The notes beneath the pieces are model-generated. The model searched no databases. It was not told the DNA's origin and worked only from the letters and a program-made list of their open reading frames with translations. From positions 992,001-1,056,000 of the forward strand of contig NZ_CP068985.1 of the NCBI RefSeq assembly GCF_019397265.1: a DNA stretch of 64,000 nt, written 5' to 3'. The stretch comes from Nonomuraea coxensis DSM 45129. GTDB lineage: Bacteria > Actinomycetota > Actinomycetes > Streptosporangiales > Streptosporangiaceae. Below are positions 16,540-25,592 of this stretch, piece by piece. The first letter of the stretch is position 1. Each line of letters begins with the position of its first letter. Made by a program: the position numbers and the translations under genes.

Positions 16540-17280
16540 TCAGCGTTCCCTGGAGGGTTTCGACTCGACGAAGCGGGTCATGCCCGCCTGGGCGATGCCG
16601 CTCGCCTCGACCTCTTCCGCGGCCGCGGTCTCGGCGGCGAAGGCCCGTTCGACCTCGGCGGCCGGCGGGCGCAGCAACGCCAGGTGCACGGCGGTCGCGG
16701 TGCCGGGCTCGCTCCAGCGCCGCGCCCGCGCCACGGCCGTCTCCACCAGCGCCTCCGGGGCGACGAGCTCGTCCAGCAGGCCGGCGGCGAGCGCGTCGGC
16801 CGCGCCCAGCCGGACCGAGTCGAGCACCAGCCGCAGCGCCCGGCCGCCGCCGACCAGGCGGGGGAGCAGCAGGCTGGCGGCGTTCGAGATCGACAGGCCG
16901 AGGTGGTTCTCGGGGAAGAAGTACTCGGCCGACGCGACGCCGATCCGGGCGTCGAAGCACAGCGTCCACTCGGCGGCCCCGCCCACGGCCAGGCCGTTGA
17001 CGGCGGCCACGACCGGCACCCGGCTCTCCAGCACCGCCCTCGTCATGTCGTGGAACAGCTCCACCTCGGCGACGAGCGAGCGCCCGGTGGCCTCGTGCAG
17101 GTCCTCGCCGGCCGAGAACGCCCGGCCGGTGCCGGTGACCACGATGCCCCTGCCGCTCCCGCCGTGCTCGCGGACGGCGGCGGCGAGGTCGGCGCGCATG
17201 GCGGCGGTGAGCGCGTTCAGCTTGGCGGGGCGGGCCAGAGTGATCACGGCCACCTCGTCCCGGACGGTTACCTCGATCAT
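16540..17280 (-). CDS. enoyl-CoA hydratase/isomerase family protein
   Basis: Crotonase-fold protein of 246 residues, probably hydrating an unsaturated acyl-CoA. Oxyanion-hole segments FSAGEDLHE and VNGLAVGGAAEWTL are present. The first catalytic Glu position of classical hydratases appears as AEWTLC and the second region reads EYFFPENHLGLS, so exact chemistry (hydratase, isomerase or other) is open. It is the last gene of the TetR/acyl-CoA ligase operon, overlapping the ligase by four bases. Confidence 0.87.
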   Translation of the reverse strand: MIEVTVRDEVAVITLARPAKLNALTAAMRADLAAAVREHGGSGRGIVVTGTGRAFSAGEDLHEATGRSLVAEVELFHDMTRAVLESRVPVVAAVNGLAVGGAAEWTLCFDARIGVASAEYFFPENHLGLSISNAASLLLPRLVGGGRALRLVLDSVRLGAADALAAGLLDELVAPEALVETAVARARRWSEPGTATAVHLALLRPPAAEVERAFAAETAAAEEVEASGIAQAGMTRFVESKPSRER

Positions 17281-18755
17281 CGGCTCTCCTCAGGAAGGAC
17301 GGGGATGGCGGGGGCGGCGCGCTGGTCGCGGCCGGGCGGGAGCAGGTGGCGCTTCTCGATGCGGGCCGACGGGGTCAGCGAGAACCCCTCGACGAACTCG
17401 ACGTAGGCGGGCACCTTGAACCGGGCCAGCCGCCGCCGGGCGTGCTCGGCCACGCTCATGGCGGTCGCCGCGTCGGCGGCGTGGCCGGGGCGGAGCTGGA
17501 GGAACGCCTTCGGCAGCTCGCCCCACAGCTCGTCGGGGATCGGCACGAGCGCCGCCTGGAGCACCGCCGGATGCTGGGTGAGCACGCTCTCGACCTCGGC
17601 GCACGAGATGTTCTCGCCGCCCCTGCGGACCATGTCCTTGATCCGCCCGGCGTGCGCGATCTGCCCGCGGGCGTCGCGGACGCCGAGGTCGCCGGTGTGG
17701 TACCAGCCGCCGCGGAAGGCCGTCGCGGTGGCCTCCGGATGGTTCCAGTAGCCCTTCATCATGGGCACGCCGCGGACCAGGATCTCGCCGGTCTCCTCGT
17801 CGAGCGTGACCTCCTTGCCGGGCGGCGGCAGGCCCATCGCGCCGGTCCCGACGCACTCCGTGTCGTCGATCGGGACGAGCAGGTCGGGGCCGGTCTCGGT
17901 GGAGCCGTACAGCTCGCGCCAGGGCGCGCCCCAGCGCTCCTCGAACTCCCGGTGCAGGCCGGGGCGGATGCCGGAGCAGAGCACGAGGCGCATCCTGTTC
18001 GCCCGGTCCTCGGGGGCGGGCGGCTGCTTGTGCAGCAGGAGCGGCATGGTGCCCAGCACGTACGTGAGCGTCGCCCCGTGCTCCCGCGCCGCCGGCCAGA
18101 AGCCGGAGGCGGAGAACCGCGGCAGCACGACCAGCGGGATGCCGCCGACCAGGCAGACCAGCGTCGCCCACTGCGGATCCATGTACGAGAACGCCTGCGC
18201 CATCATCAGCACGTCGTCGTCGCGCACCCGTACGGCCTCGGCGAGGATGCGCGCGGTCCGCACCCAGTAGTCGTGGGTGAGCAGGCACGCCTTGGGGAAG
18301 CCGGTCGTCCCGGAGGTGTACTGGAAGTTGGCGACGTCATCGGGCGTGACGGCGACGCCGGGCGGAGGCGCGTCGCCGTCGAGCGCGTCGAACAGGTGCA
18401 CCGTGCCGGGGACGTGCGGGGCGTGCTCCGCGCTGGTCACGGTGGCGACGGCCCCGGAGTCGCGCAGCACGTGCCGCAGGTCGGCGGCCCGGTAGCGGAC
18501 GTTGACCGGCACGGCCACGCCACCGGCCCTGAGGGTGGCCAGCCAGGTGAGCGGCCAGCCGGGGACGTTGTCCAGCATGATCGCGACCCGGTCGCCGGGC
18601 CGGACGCCGCGCGCGGCGAGCGCCCCGGCCAGCCGGTCCACGGCGGCGTCGGCGTCGGCGAAGGTCAGCGAGAGGTGGCCGGGGAAGCGGAGGAACTCGC
18701 GGCGGCCGTGTCGGTCAGCGGCCTGCCTCAACAGGTGGGGGATCGTTTCTGACAT
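17277..18755 (-). CDS. AMP-binding acyl-CoA synthetase
   Basis: Encodes 492 residues of the ANL superfamily, activating a carboxylic acid as acyl-AMP and then acyl-CoA. The P-loop YTSGTTGFPKA (146-156), YGSTETGP, the hinge-preceding YHTGDLG and the core GGENISCAEVE with RIEKRHL at the end are all there. Substrate unknown: medium-chain or aromatic acid are options. The start overlaps the 3' end of the upstream tetR gene by 41 bases, so they form one transcript; the enoyl-CoA hydratase follows. Confidence 0.9.
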   Translation of the reverse strand: MSETIPHLLRQAADRHGRREFLRFPGHLSLTFADADAAVDRLAGALAARGVRPGDRVAIMLDNVPGWPLTWLATLRAGGVAVPVNVRYRAADLRHVLRDSGAVATVTSAEHAPHVPGTVHLFDALDGDAPPPGVAVTPDDVANFQYTSGTTGFPKACLLTHDYWVRTARILAEAVRVRDDDVLMMAQAFSYMDPQWATLVCLVGGIPLVVLPRFSASGFWPAAREHGATLTYVLGTMPLLLHKQPPAPEDRANRMRLVLCSGIRPGLHREFEERWGAPWRELYGSTETGPDLLVPIDDTECVGTGAMGLPPPGKEVTLDEETGEILVRGVPMMKGYWNHPEATATAFRGGWYHTGDLGVRDARGQIAHAGRIKDMVRRGGENISCAEVESVLTQHPAVLQAALVPIPDELWGELPKAFLQLRPGHAADAATAMSVAEHARRRLARFKVPAYVEFVEGFSLTPSARIEKRHLLPPGRDQRAAPAIPVLPEESR

Positions 18756-19407
18756 CCGGCGGCTCCCAGGGGAACGCGGGCAGCAGGGAGAGGTCGGGGG
18801 CGGCGGCGACCCGGACGGAGGAGCGTACGGCGGCCAGCCCGATCGTCACGAACTCGGCGCACACCTGCTCCAGCGTGGAGTCCCCGTCGGGGCGGTACCA
18901 CTCGCTGGTGCCGGTGCACATGGACATGAGGGCGAGGCGGGTCAGCCGCTGGTCGGCGATGTGGAAGACACCGCCGGCGACGCCGTCGGCGATGGCACGC
19001 CGCCAGTGGTCCTCGTAGGCGTCGCGCAGGGCGATGATCTCGTCGCGGGCGGGGGAGCCGGGGGTCAGGGAGCGGAGCTCGCCGTCCATGACCCGGGTCG
19101 TCATGGGGCTGAGGGCGTGGGTGGCGGTGAGCGAGCTGATCAGCAGGGCCAGGCGGTCGGCGGGGGCGGACACGTCGCGCAGCATGTGCTCGGTGGCGTC
19201 GATGAGGCCCTGCTGCGCGCCCCGCATGAGGTCGGCGAGCAGGGCCTCCTTGCTCGCCACGTGGTGGTAGACGCCGGCGTTGGTCATGCCGACCTCGCGG
19301 GCGAGGTCGCGGACGCTGGTGGCGGCGTAGCCGCGCCGGGCGAACAGCAGCACCGCCGCCGTCCTGATGCGCCGGTTCGCGTCCGCGTCCCGGTCCTTGA
19401 GGTCCAT
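18715..19407 (-). CDS. TetR family regulator of acyl-CoA operon
   Basis: Encodes 230 residues. N-terminal helix-turn-helix (RRGYAATSVRDLAREVGMT, then AGVYHHVASKEALL) and a helical ligand domain. ATG 19407 is chosen because TAGGAG lies six bases upstream; a longer reading would include the promoter palindrome. The perfect palindrome at 19418-19431 just ahead of it suggests autoregulation, with an acyl-CoA from the neighbouring enzymes as a plausible inducer, as for FadR/PaaR-type TetR proteins. Confidence 0.9.
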   Translation of the reverse strand: MDLKDRDADANRRIRTAAVLLFARRGYAATSVRDLAREVGMTNAGVYHHVASKEALLADLMRGAQQGLIDATEHMLRDVSAPADRLALLISSLTATHALSPMTTRVMDGELRSLTPGSPARDEIIALRDAYEDHWRRAIADGVAGGVFHIADQRLTRLALMSMCTGTSEWYRPDGDSTLEQVCAEFVTIGLAAVRSSVRVAAAPDLSLLPAFPWEPPDVRNDPPPVEAGR

Positions 19408-19417
19408 CGCGGCTCCT

Positions 19418-19431
19418 ACCGAACGTTCGGT
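19418..19431. promoter_or_regulatory. perfect 14-bp palindrome, TetR operator
   Basis: ACCGAACGTTCGGT reads the same on both strands and lies 11 bases upstream of the tetR start codon. Position and symmetry match TetR-family operators. Confidence 0.72.
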
Positions 19432-19479
19432 CGTACATCTGTCGCGAAAATACCTCAATCCATGGCGAATGGCCATAGA

Positions 19480-21108
19480 TCAGAGCCCGAGTGCCACCGT
19501 GAGATCGGCCCCGACGGCGTTGAGGGCGGCGGTGGCCGTGGCGCGGGCCTCGGCGACCTCGCCCGTCACCGGGACGACCACCTCCAGGTAGCACTTCAGC
19601 TTGGGCTCGGTGCCCGACGGGCGGACCACCACGCGGGCGTCGCCCTCCAGGCGGTAGCGCAGGCCGTCCGTGGGCGGCAGGCCGCCCTCGCCCTCGGCCA
19701 GGTCGTCCGCGCCGAGGACCTTGCGCCCGCCCAGCTCCGACGGCGGGTCGGCGCGCAGCCGCTCCATCGCGCCGGCGATCAGGGAGAGCTCGGCGACGCG
19801 GAAGGAGAGCTGCGTCGTCGCGTGCAGTCCGTAGCGGCGGGCCTGGTCGTCCAGCAGGTCCAGCAGCGTACGGCCGTCGCGCTTGGCGGCGGCGGCGACG
19901 GCGGCCACGGTCAGGGCGGCCCCGATGCCGTCCTTGTCGTGGACCGGCAGCCCCGCGTCGGACCCGACGCTGTAGCCGATGGCCTCCTCGTAGCCGAACA
20001 CCAGGCCGGGACCGGCCTTGATGATCCATTTGAAGCCGGTCAGCGTCTCGCCGTACCGGACGCCGTGCGCGGCGGCGATCTTGCCGAGCAGGGTGGAGGA
20101 GACGATCGTGGTGGCCACCATGCGGTCGCCGGCGGTGTGCGTGATGACGTGCTCGGCCAGCAGGCCGCCGAGCTCGTCGCCGGTCAGCATGCGGCAGCCG
20201 CCGCCGGGCAGCGGCACGCCGACCGCGCACCGGTCGGCGTCGGGGTCGTTGGCCAGCACCAGGTCCGCGCCGCGCGCGGCGGCCAGGGCGACGGCGAGGT
20301 CCATCGCGCCCGGCTCCTCCGGGTTGGGGAAGGCGACGGTCGGGAAGTCGGGATCGGGCTCGCGCTGCTCCTCGACCGACATCGGCGAAGGGAAGCCGGC
20401 GGCCAGGAACGCCTCCGTGAGCGTGGCCGCGCCCACCCCGTGCAGCGGCGTGTACGCCACCCACAGGTCGCGGGCGTCGCCCAGCGGCAGCGCCGTGACC
20501 GCGTCGAGGTAGTCGTCCACGATGCCGTCGCCCAGCTCGGTCAGCGTGCCGGGGGCGCCGAGCGGGAGCTGGTCGACCGGGCCGACCGCGTCGATGGCGG
20601 CCGAGATGCGGCTGTCGATCGGCGGCACGATCTGCGACCCGTCGCCCCAGTAGACCTTGTACCCGTTGTCGCGCGGCGGGTTGTGGCTGGCCGTCACCAT
20701 CACCCCGGCGTCGGCCCCCAGCTGACGGACGGCGAAGGCGAGGACGGGCGTCGGCAGCGGCCGGGGCAGCAGGGAGGCGTGCAGCCCCGCGCCGGTCAGC
20801 ACGGCGGCGGTGTCGCGGGCGAACACGTCGGACTTGTGCCGGGCGTCGTAGCCGATGACGACGTGCTTGCCGGGCCCGAGCACCGCGGCGAGCCCGGCGG
20901 CGGCGCGCATGACGGTGACCCGGTTCATCCGGTTGGGCCCGGCGCCCAGCTCGCCGCGCAGCCCCGCGGTGCCGAACTCCAGCTTCGCGCCGAAACGCTC
21001 CAGCAGCGCGTCGAGGTATTCGCGCTCGATCAGCGTGGCCAGCTCGGCCCGGGTGTCGGGGTCGGGGTCCTGGGCCAGCCAGGCGCGTGCCTGCTCGATC
21101 AGGTTCAC
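19480..21108 (-). CDS. phosphohexomutase (phosphomannomutase/phosphoglucomutase), possibly a ribose-phosphate mutase
   Basis: Encodes 542 residues of the alpha-D-phosphohexomutase family. The phosphoserine loop is TASHNPP (S141), the metal loop ANDPDADRC and the C-terminal phosphate site RPSGTEPK. It overlaps the purine nucleoside phosphorylase gene by four bases (ATGA). From memory, mycobacteria have the same neighbours (pmmB-deoD). That context suggests it may handle ribose-1-phosphate released by the phosphorylase, although the family more often acts on glucose or mannose phosphates. Confidence 0.9.
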   Translation of the reverse strand: MNLIEQARAWLAQDPDPDTRAELATLIEREYLDALLERFGAKLEFGTAGLRGELGAGPNRMNRVTVMRAAAGLAAVLGPGKHVVIGYDARHKSDVFARDTAAVLTGAGLHASLLPRPLPTPVLAFAVRQLGADAGVMVTASHNPPRDNGYKVYWGDGSQIVPPIDSRISAAIDAVGPVDQLPLGAPGTLTELGDGIVDDYLDAVTALPLGDARDLWVAYTPLHGVGAATLTEAFLAAGFPSPMSVEEQREPDPDFPTVAFPNPEEPGAMDLAVALAAARGADLVLANDPDADRCAVGVPLPGGGCRMLTGDELGGLLAEHVITHTAGDRMVATTIVSSTLLGKIAAAHGVRYGETLTGFKWIIKAGPGLVFGYEEAIGYSVGSDAGLPVHDKDGIGAALTVAAVAAAAKRDGRTLLDLLDDQARRYGLHATTQLSFRVAELSLIAGAMERLRADPPSELGGRKVLGADDLAEGEGGLPPTDGLRYRLEGDARVVVRPSGTEPKLKCYLEVVVPVTGEVAEARATATAALNAVGADLTVALGL

Positions 21109-21908
21109 AGCTTGTCCACCACCTTGGCCAGCAGCACGCCCATGCGGGCGGCCGTGGCGCGGCCGACCTCCAGGACCTCCTCGTGGTTCAGCGGCTCGCC
21201 CGCCAGGCCCGCGCCCGGGTTGGTGACGAGGGAGACGCCGAGCACCTCGAGGTTCGCCTCGCGGGCGGCGATGGCCTCCAGCACGGTGGACATGCCGACC
21301 ATGTCGCCGCCGAGGGTGCGCAGCATGCGGATCTCGGCGGGCGTCTCGTACGTCGGGCCGCGGAAGGCGACGTAGACGCCGTCGGCGAGGGTGGGGTCCA
21401 CCTCGCGGACCAGGGCGCGCAGCCGGCTGGAGTAGACCTCGGTGAGGTCGATGAAGGTCGTACCGGTGATCGGGTTCGCGCCGGTGAGGTTGATGTGGTC
21501 GCTGATCAGGACGGGGTCGCCGACGTTCTGCGTCTCGGGCCGCAGGCCGCCCGCGGCGTTGGTGAGGACGAGCGTGCGGACGCCGGCCGCGGCGGCGGTG
21601 CGCACGCCGTGCACGACGGCGTCCACGCCGAGCCCTTCGTAGAGGTGCGTGCGCCCCAGGAAGACCAGGGCGTGCCGGCCGGCGGCGGTGCGCACGACGC
21701 GGATCTTGCCGCCGTGCCCGGCCACCGCCGGAGCCCGGAATCCGGGCAGGTCCGTGAACGGGACCTCGCTCACCGTCTCACCGATCGCGTCGGCGGCGGG
21801 CACCCACCCCGACCCCATGACGAGCGCCACGTCGAAGGTGTCGAGGCCGGTCGCGGCGTGCAGCGCCGCGGCGGCCTCACTGGCCAGGGTGTATGCGTCT
21901 TTGCTCAC
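21105..21908 (-). CDS. purine nucleoside phosphorylase, trimeric type
   Basis: Encodes 267 residues. It cleaves inosine, guanosine and deoxy forms with phosphate. Motifs of the class-2 (mammalian-like trimeric) enzymes are MGSGW, GRTHLYEG, LTNAAGG and the NHEE base-contact segment. It acts after adenosine deaminase (14.7 kb) and feeds the overlapping mutase. Three bases separate it from the dipeptidase upstream, so the four minus-strand genes 24211-19480 may be one transcript. Confidence 0.94.
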   Translation of the reverse strand: MSKDAYTLASEAAAALHAATGLDTFDVALVMGSGWVPAADAIGETVSEVPFTDLPGFRAPAVAGHGGKIRVVRTAAGRHALVFLGRTHLYEGLGVDAVVHGVRTAAAAGVRTLVLTNAAGGLRPETQNVGDPVLISDHINLTGANPITGTTFIDLTEVYSSRLRALVREVDPTLADGVYVAFRGPTYETPAEIRMLRTLGGDMVGMSTVLEAIAAREANLEVLGVSLVTNPGAGLAGEPLNHEEVLEVGRATAARMGVLLAKVVDKL

Positions 21909-21911
21909 ATC

Positions 21912-23234
21912 TCAGTAGTTTAGGAGCAGCCTGTCCAGTACCCGAACGCCGAACTGCAGCGCCTCCACCGGCACCCGCTCGTCCACGCCGTGGAACATCG
22001 ACGCGAAGTCCATCCCGGCGGGCAGGCGCAGCGGCACGAACCCGAACCCGCGCACCCCCAGGTCGGCGAAGAACGTCTTGTTGTCCGTGCCGCCCGACAT
22101 GCAGTAGGGGATCGCCCGCGCCGTCGGGTCCTCCGCCTTCAGCGCCGCGATCATCGACTCCACCAGCGCCCCGTCGAACGTCGTCTCCAGCGCGATGTCG
22201 TGGTGGATGGACTCGCGCCGCACCTTCGGCCCGAGGAGCGAGTCGATCGTCTTGAAGAAGTCCTCCTCGAAGCCGGGCAGGAAGCGCCCGTCGATCACCG
22301 CCGTGGCCTGGCCGGGGATGACGTTGGACTTGTAGCCGGCGGTGAGCTGGGTGGGGTTGGCGGTGTGGCGGAGCGTCGCGCCCACGAAGCGCACCAGCGG
22401 CCCGATCCGGTCCAGCACCGGCCGCGGGTCGGCCTCGTCGAACGGGATGCCGAAGGCGTCCGCCACCTCGGTGAGGAAGGTGCGCACGGTCGGCGTGTAC
22501 GTCAGCGGCCAGTCGTGCTCACCGATCCGCGCCACCGCGCGGGCGACCTCGGTCACCGCGTTGTCGCCGTTGAGCATCGAGCCGTGCCCGGCGGTGCCGT
22601 CGGCGATCAGCTTCATCCAGGCGAGGCCCTTCTGGGCGGTCTCGATGAGGTAGAGCCGCAGCGACGGGTCCACCTCCAGCGAGTAGCCGCCGACCTCGCT
22701 GATCGCCTCGGTGACGCCCTCGAACAGCTCGGGGTGGTGGGCGGTGAGGTATTTGGCGCCGTGGACGCCGCCCGCCTCCTCGTCGGCCACCCAGGCGAAG
22801 ACGAGGTCGCGGCGCGGCCGGCGGCCCTCGCGCTTGAGCTGGCGCAGCACGGCCAGCATCATCGCGTCCATGTCCTTCATGTCCACCGCGCCGCGGCCCC
22901 AGATGTAGCCGTCGCGCACCTCCCCGGCGAACGGGTCCACCGACCAGTCGGCGGCGTTGGCCGGCACCACGTCCAGGTGGCCGTGCACGAGCAGCGCGGG
23001 CAGCGACGGGTCGGTGCCCTCCACGCGGGTGACGACGTTGCCGCGGCCCGGCCCGCTCTCCACGTAGGTCGCCTCGACGCCGACCTCGGCCAGCCGCGCC
23101 ATGACGACCTCGGCGGCGGCCCGCTCGCCGGGGCCGCTGCCGTCCCCGTAGTTGCTGCTGTCGACGCGGATCAGCTCCACGCAGAGGTCGGCGACCTCCT
23201 TCTCGGCGGGCGACAGGGACTCGGCAGATGTCAT
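21912..23234 (-). CDS. M20/M25/M40 family dipeptidase
   Basis: Cytoplasmic zinc peptidase of 440 residues. Motifs: HGHLDVVP, GRGAVDMKD, and VADEEAGG with the catalytic EE, followed by the insertion dimer domain and a late GGTDNKTF with MFHGVDE near the C-terminus. ATG 23234 has GGAGAAG six bases upstream and overlaps the AsnC-type regulator stop by four bases. The pairing with an amino-acid-responsive regulator fits a peptide or amino acid catabolic role. Confidence 0.9.
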   Translation of the reverse strand: MTSAESLSPAEKEVADLCVELIRVDSSNYGDGSGPGERAAAEVVMARLAEVGVEATYVESGPGRGNVVTRVEGTDPSLPALLVHGHLDVVPANAADWSVDPFAGEVRDGYIWGRGAVDMKDMDAMMLAVLRQLKREGRRPRRDLVFAWVADEEAGGVHGAKYLTAHHPELFEGVTEAISEVGGYSLEVDPSLRLYLIETAQKGLAWMKLIADGTAGHGSMLNGDNAVTEVARAVARIGEHDWPLTYTPTVRTFLTEVADAFGIPFDEADPRPVLDRIGPLVRFVGATLRHTANPTQLTAGYKSNVIPGQATAVIDGRFLPGFEEDFFKTIDSLLGPKVRRESIHHDIALETTFDGALVESMIAALKAEDPTARAIPYCMSGGTDNKTFFADLGVRGFGFVPLRLPAGMDFASMFHGVDERVPVEALQFGVRVLDRLLLNY

Positions 23235-24211
23235 GGCGTCTTCTCCAGGGTGAGCAGTCCGGACTTGCGGAGGTGGCCGCGCTTGTAGGCGCGGGTGATC
23301 AGGGTCAGGTCGGTGTCGGCGATCTCGTCGTACGAGCCGACGACGCCCGTCATGAAACGGTAGAGGTCGGCCTCGTGGGCGGTGACCACCTGGACGACGA
23401 GGGAGTGCGTGCCCGAGGTGGCCGCGCAGTAACGCACGTCGGGGTGCCCGGCCAGCCGCTGCCCGACCAGGTCCAGCGCGTACGGCCGGACCTTGAGCCA
23501 CAGCATGGCCTCCACCTCCAGCCCGAGCAGCGCGGGCTCGATCTCGGCGCGGGGCCGCAGCAGCCGCCGCTCCAGCAGCGAGGCGATCCGGCGGCGGGCG
23601 GTCGGGACGGACACGGCGAGGCGTTCGGCGACGGCGGTGTAGGCGATGCGGCCGTCGGCGGTCAGCAGCTCGGCGATCTCCTGCTCCAGAGGTGTCAGCC
23701 GATCGACGCCGGGCAGCCCCTCCGGGGGCGGCGGCGGGCTCAGCTCGGCGACCTCCTCCTCGGTCAGGTAGGGCGCGTGCCACTCGGCGACGGTGCGGAA
23801 GGTGTGGAGGACGACCTGCGTCCGCGTCCGCAGCACCCCGCCGATGGCGCTGATCTCGGCGGACAGGGTGCGGTGCAGGGCCTCCCGCGACGGCGAGACC
23901 AGCTCGCAGCCGAGGTCGGCCGCGCCGGTCAGGGCGTAGACCGAGCGCGTGTCGGGCCGGTCGGCGAGGGCCTCGGCGACCTTGGGCGCGGTGCCGGGCC
24001 GCACGTGGACGTGCAGGTGCGCGGGCCGCCCGTGCCCGGTGCGGAGGTCGTCGTGGATGGCGGTGACCCGGACCACGCCCTCGGCGATGAGGCGCTGGAG
24101 GCGGCGCGCGACCGTGCGCTCGTGCTCGCCGACCACGCGGGCGATCTCACCCCAGGACGCGCGCGGGCTCACTTGGAGGGCGGCGACCAGGCGCCGGTCG
24201 AGATCGTCCAC
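23231..24211 (-). CDS. Lrp/AsnC family regulator with two HTH-ligand units
   Basis: Encodes 326 residues, about twice the usual Lrp length. Two winged-helix units are visible: WGEIARVVGEHERTVARRLQRL near residue 20 and YTAVAERLAVSVPTARRRIASL near residue 190. Each is followed by a ligand-sensing RAM-type fold, so this is a tandem-duplicated Lrp protein, a form common in actinomycetes. GTG start with GAGAGGG upstream. It is divergent from the MHS transporter 72 bases away and may control both that gene and the dipeptidase operon. Confidence 0.88.
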   Translation of the reverse strand: MDDLDRRLVAALQVSPRASWGEIARVVGEHERTVARRLQRLIAEGVVRVTAIHDDLRTGHGRPAHLHVHVRPGTAPKVAEALADRPDTRSVYALTGAADLGCELVSPSREALHRTLSAEISAIGGVLRTRTQVVLHTFRTVAEWHAPYLTEEEVAELSPPPPPEGLPGVDRLTPLEQEIAELLTADGRIAYTAVAERLAVSVPTARRRIASLLERRLLRPRAEIEPALLGLEVEAMLWLKVRPYALDLVGQRLAGHPDVRYCAATSGTHSLVVQVVTAHEADLYRFMTGVVGSYDEIADTDLTLITRAYKRGHLRKSGLLTLEKTP

Positions 24212-24283
24212 CTGTTGCCCTCTCTGTGTCTGGAAAGTAAAAGAGTAACGAGATATTTGACCGATGTCAGCAAAGGAGCCTTC

Positions 24284-25588
24284 GTGGCGACTCCCCCTCT
24301 GTCGCGATCACCGCTCGGCATCCCCAAGAGCCGGGTCCGTCAGCTCATGGCGGCGAGCGTCGGCAACGTCGTCGAGTGGTACGACTGGTACGCCTACACC
24401 TTCCTCGCCGTCTACTTCTCCGCCCAGATCTTCCCCAGCGGCGCGGCCAGCAGCCTGGTGCCGCTGCTCAGCTCGTTCGCGGTCTTCGCGGTCGGGTTCT
24501 TCATGCGCCCGCTCGGCGGCCTGCTGGTCGGCGCGTTCGCCGACCGCTACGGCCGCAAGTCCGCCATGACGTTCACCATCGTGCTGATGGGCGCGGGCTC
24601 GCTGCTGGTCGGGGTGACCCCGACGTACGAGGCCGCCGGCGTGCTGGCGCCGGTCATCCTGACCCTCGCCCGGCTGGTGCAGGGCCTGTCGGTGGGCGGC
24701 GAGTTCGCCGCCGCGACCACGTTCCTGGTGGAGTCGGCCCCGCCCGGCCGCCGCGGCCTGTTCTCCAGCTTCCAGTACGTGAGCACCACCATCGGCCAGC
24801 TCCTCGCCTCCGGCCTGGCGGCGCTGCTGGCCACGGTCCTCGCCGAGAGCGACATGAGCTCCTACGGCTGGCGGATCCCGTTCGTCGTGGGCGCCGTGTT
24901 CAGCCTCGTGGGCCTGTGGATCCGCAAGGGCGCCGACGAGACCTCGGCCGTGGCGGAGGACATCAGGCGCGGCGAGACCGAGCGGCCCAGGATGTTCGAG
25001 TTCCTCAGGCACCACCCGCGCTCGGCGGCCACCATCGTCGGCATCACGGTCGCCGGCACCGTGGCGTACTACACCTGGACCAGCTTCCTGCCGACGTACG
25101 CGCAGATCACCGTCGGCTTCGACAAGGCGGACTCGCTCCAGATCGGCACCGTCTCGCTGGTCTTCTTCATGGTCCTGCAGCCGCTGCTCGGCATGTTGTC
25201 GGACCGGGTCGGGCGGCGGCCGATGCTGATCGCGTTCGGTCTCGGGTTCATGGTCCTGCCGGTGCCGCTGCTCGGGCTGCTCACCACGTCCTACGCCAGC
25301 CTGCTGACCGTGCAGCTCGTCGGCATGGTCTTCCTCGGCTGCTTCACCTCGGTCTCGGCCGCGGTGAACAGCGAGCTCTTCCCCACCCGGGTGCGGGCGG
25401 CGGGGGCCGGGTTCCCGTATTCGCTGACCGTGGCGATCTTCGGCGGAACTGCTCCGCTCATCGGCACGGCGCTGCAGGAGGCCGGCAACCCCGGCCTCTT
25501 CCCGTGGTACATGTCGGCGCTGGCGCTGGTCTCCACGCTGGTCTACGTCTTCGTGCTGCGCGAGACCAAGGACCAGCCGCTGCGCTGA
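24284..25588 (+). CDS. MFS transporter, metabolite:H+ symporter (MHS) family
   Basis: Encodes 434 residues, about 12 membrane helices, in the ProP/KgtP/ShiA group that imports carboxylic acids or betaines with protons. The family opening (GNVVEWYDWYAY), the loop-2 motif GAFADRYGRKSAM, the ARLVQGLSVGGEFAAA segment and the repeated loop motif SDRVGRRP are all present. GTG 24284 is supported by AAGGAG five bases upstream. The divergent Lrp-type gene is the likely regulator. Substrate unknown. Confidence 0.9.
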   Translation: MATPPLSRSPLGIPKSRVRQLMAASVGNVVEWYDWYAYTFLAVYFSAQIFPSGAASSLVPLLSSFAVFAVGFFMRPLGGLLVGAFADRYGRKSAMTFTIVLMGAGSLLVGVTPTYEAAGVLAPVILTLARLVQGLSVGGEFAAATTFLVESAPPGRRGLFSSFQYVSTTIGQLLASGLAALLATVLAESDMSSYGWRIPFVVGAVFSLVGLWIRKGADETSAVAEDIRRGETERPRMFEFLRHHPRSAATIVGITVAGTVAYYTWTSFLPTYAQITVGFDKADSLQIGTVSLVFFMVLQPLLGMLSDRVGRRPMLIAFGLGFMVLPVPLLGLLTTSYASLLTVQLVGMVFLGCFTSVSAAVNSELFPTRVRAAGAGFPYSLTVAIFGGTAPLIGTALQEAGNPGLFPWYMSALALVSTLVYVFVLRETKDQPLR

Positions 25589-25592
25589 CCGC

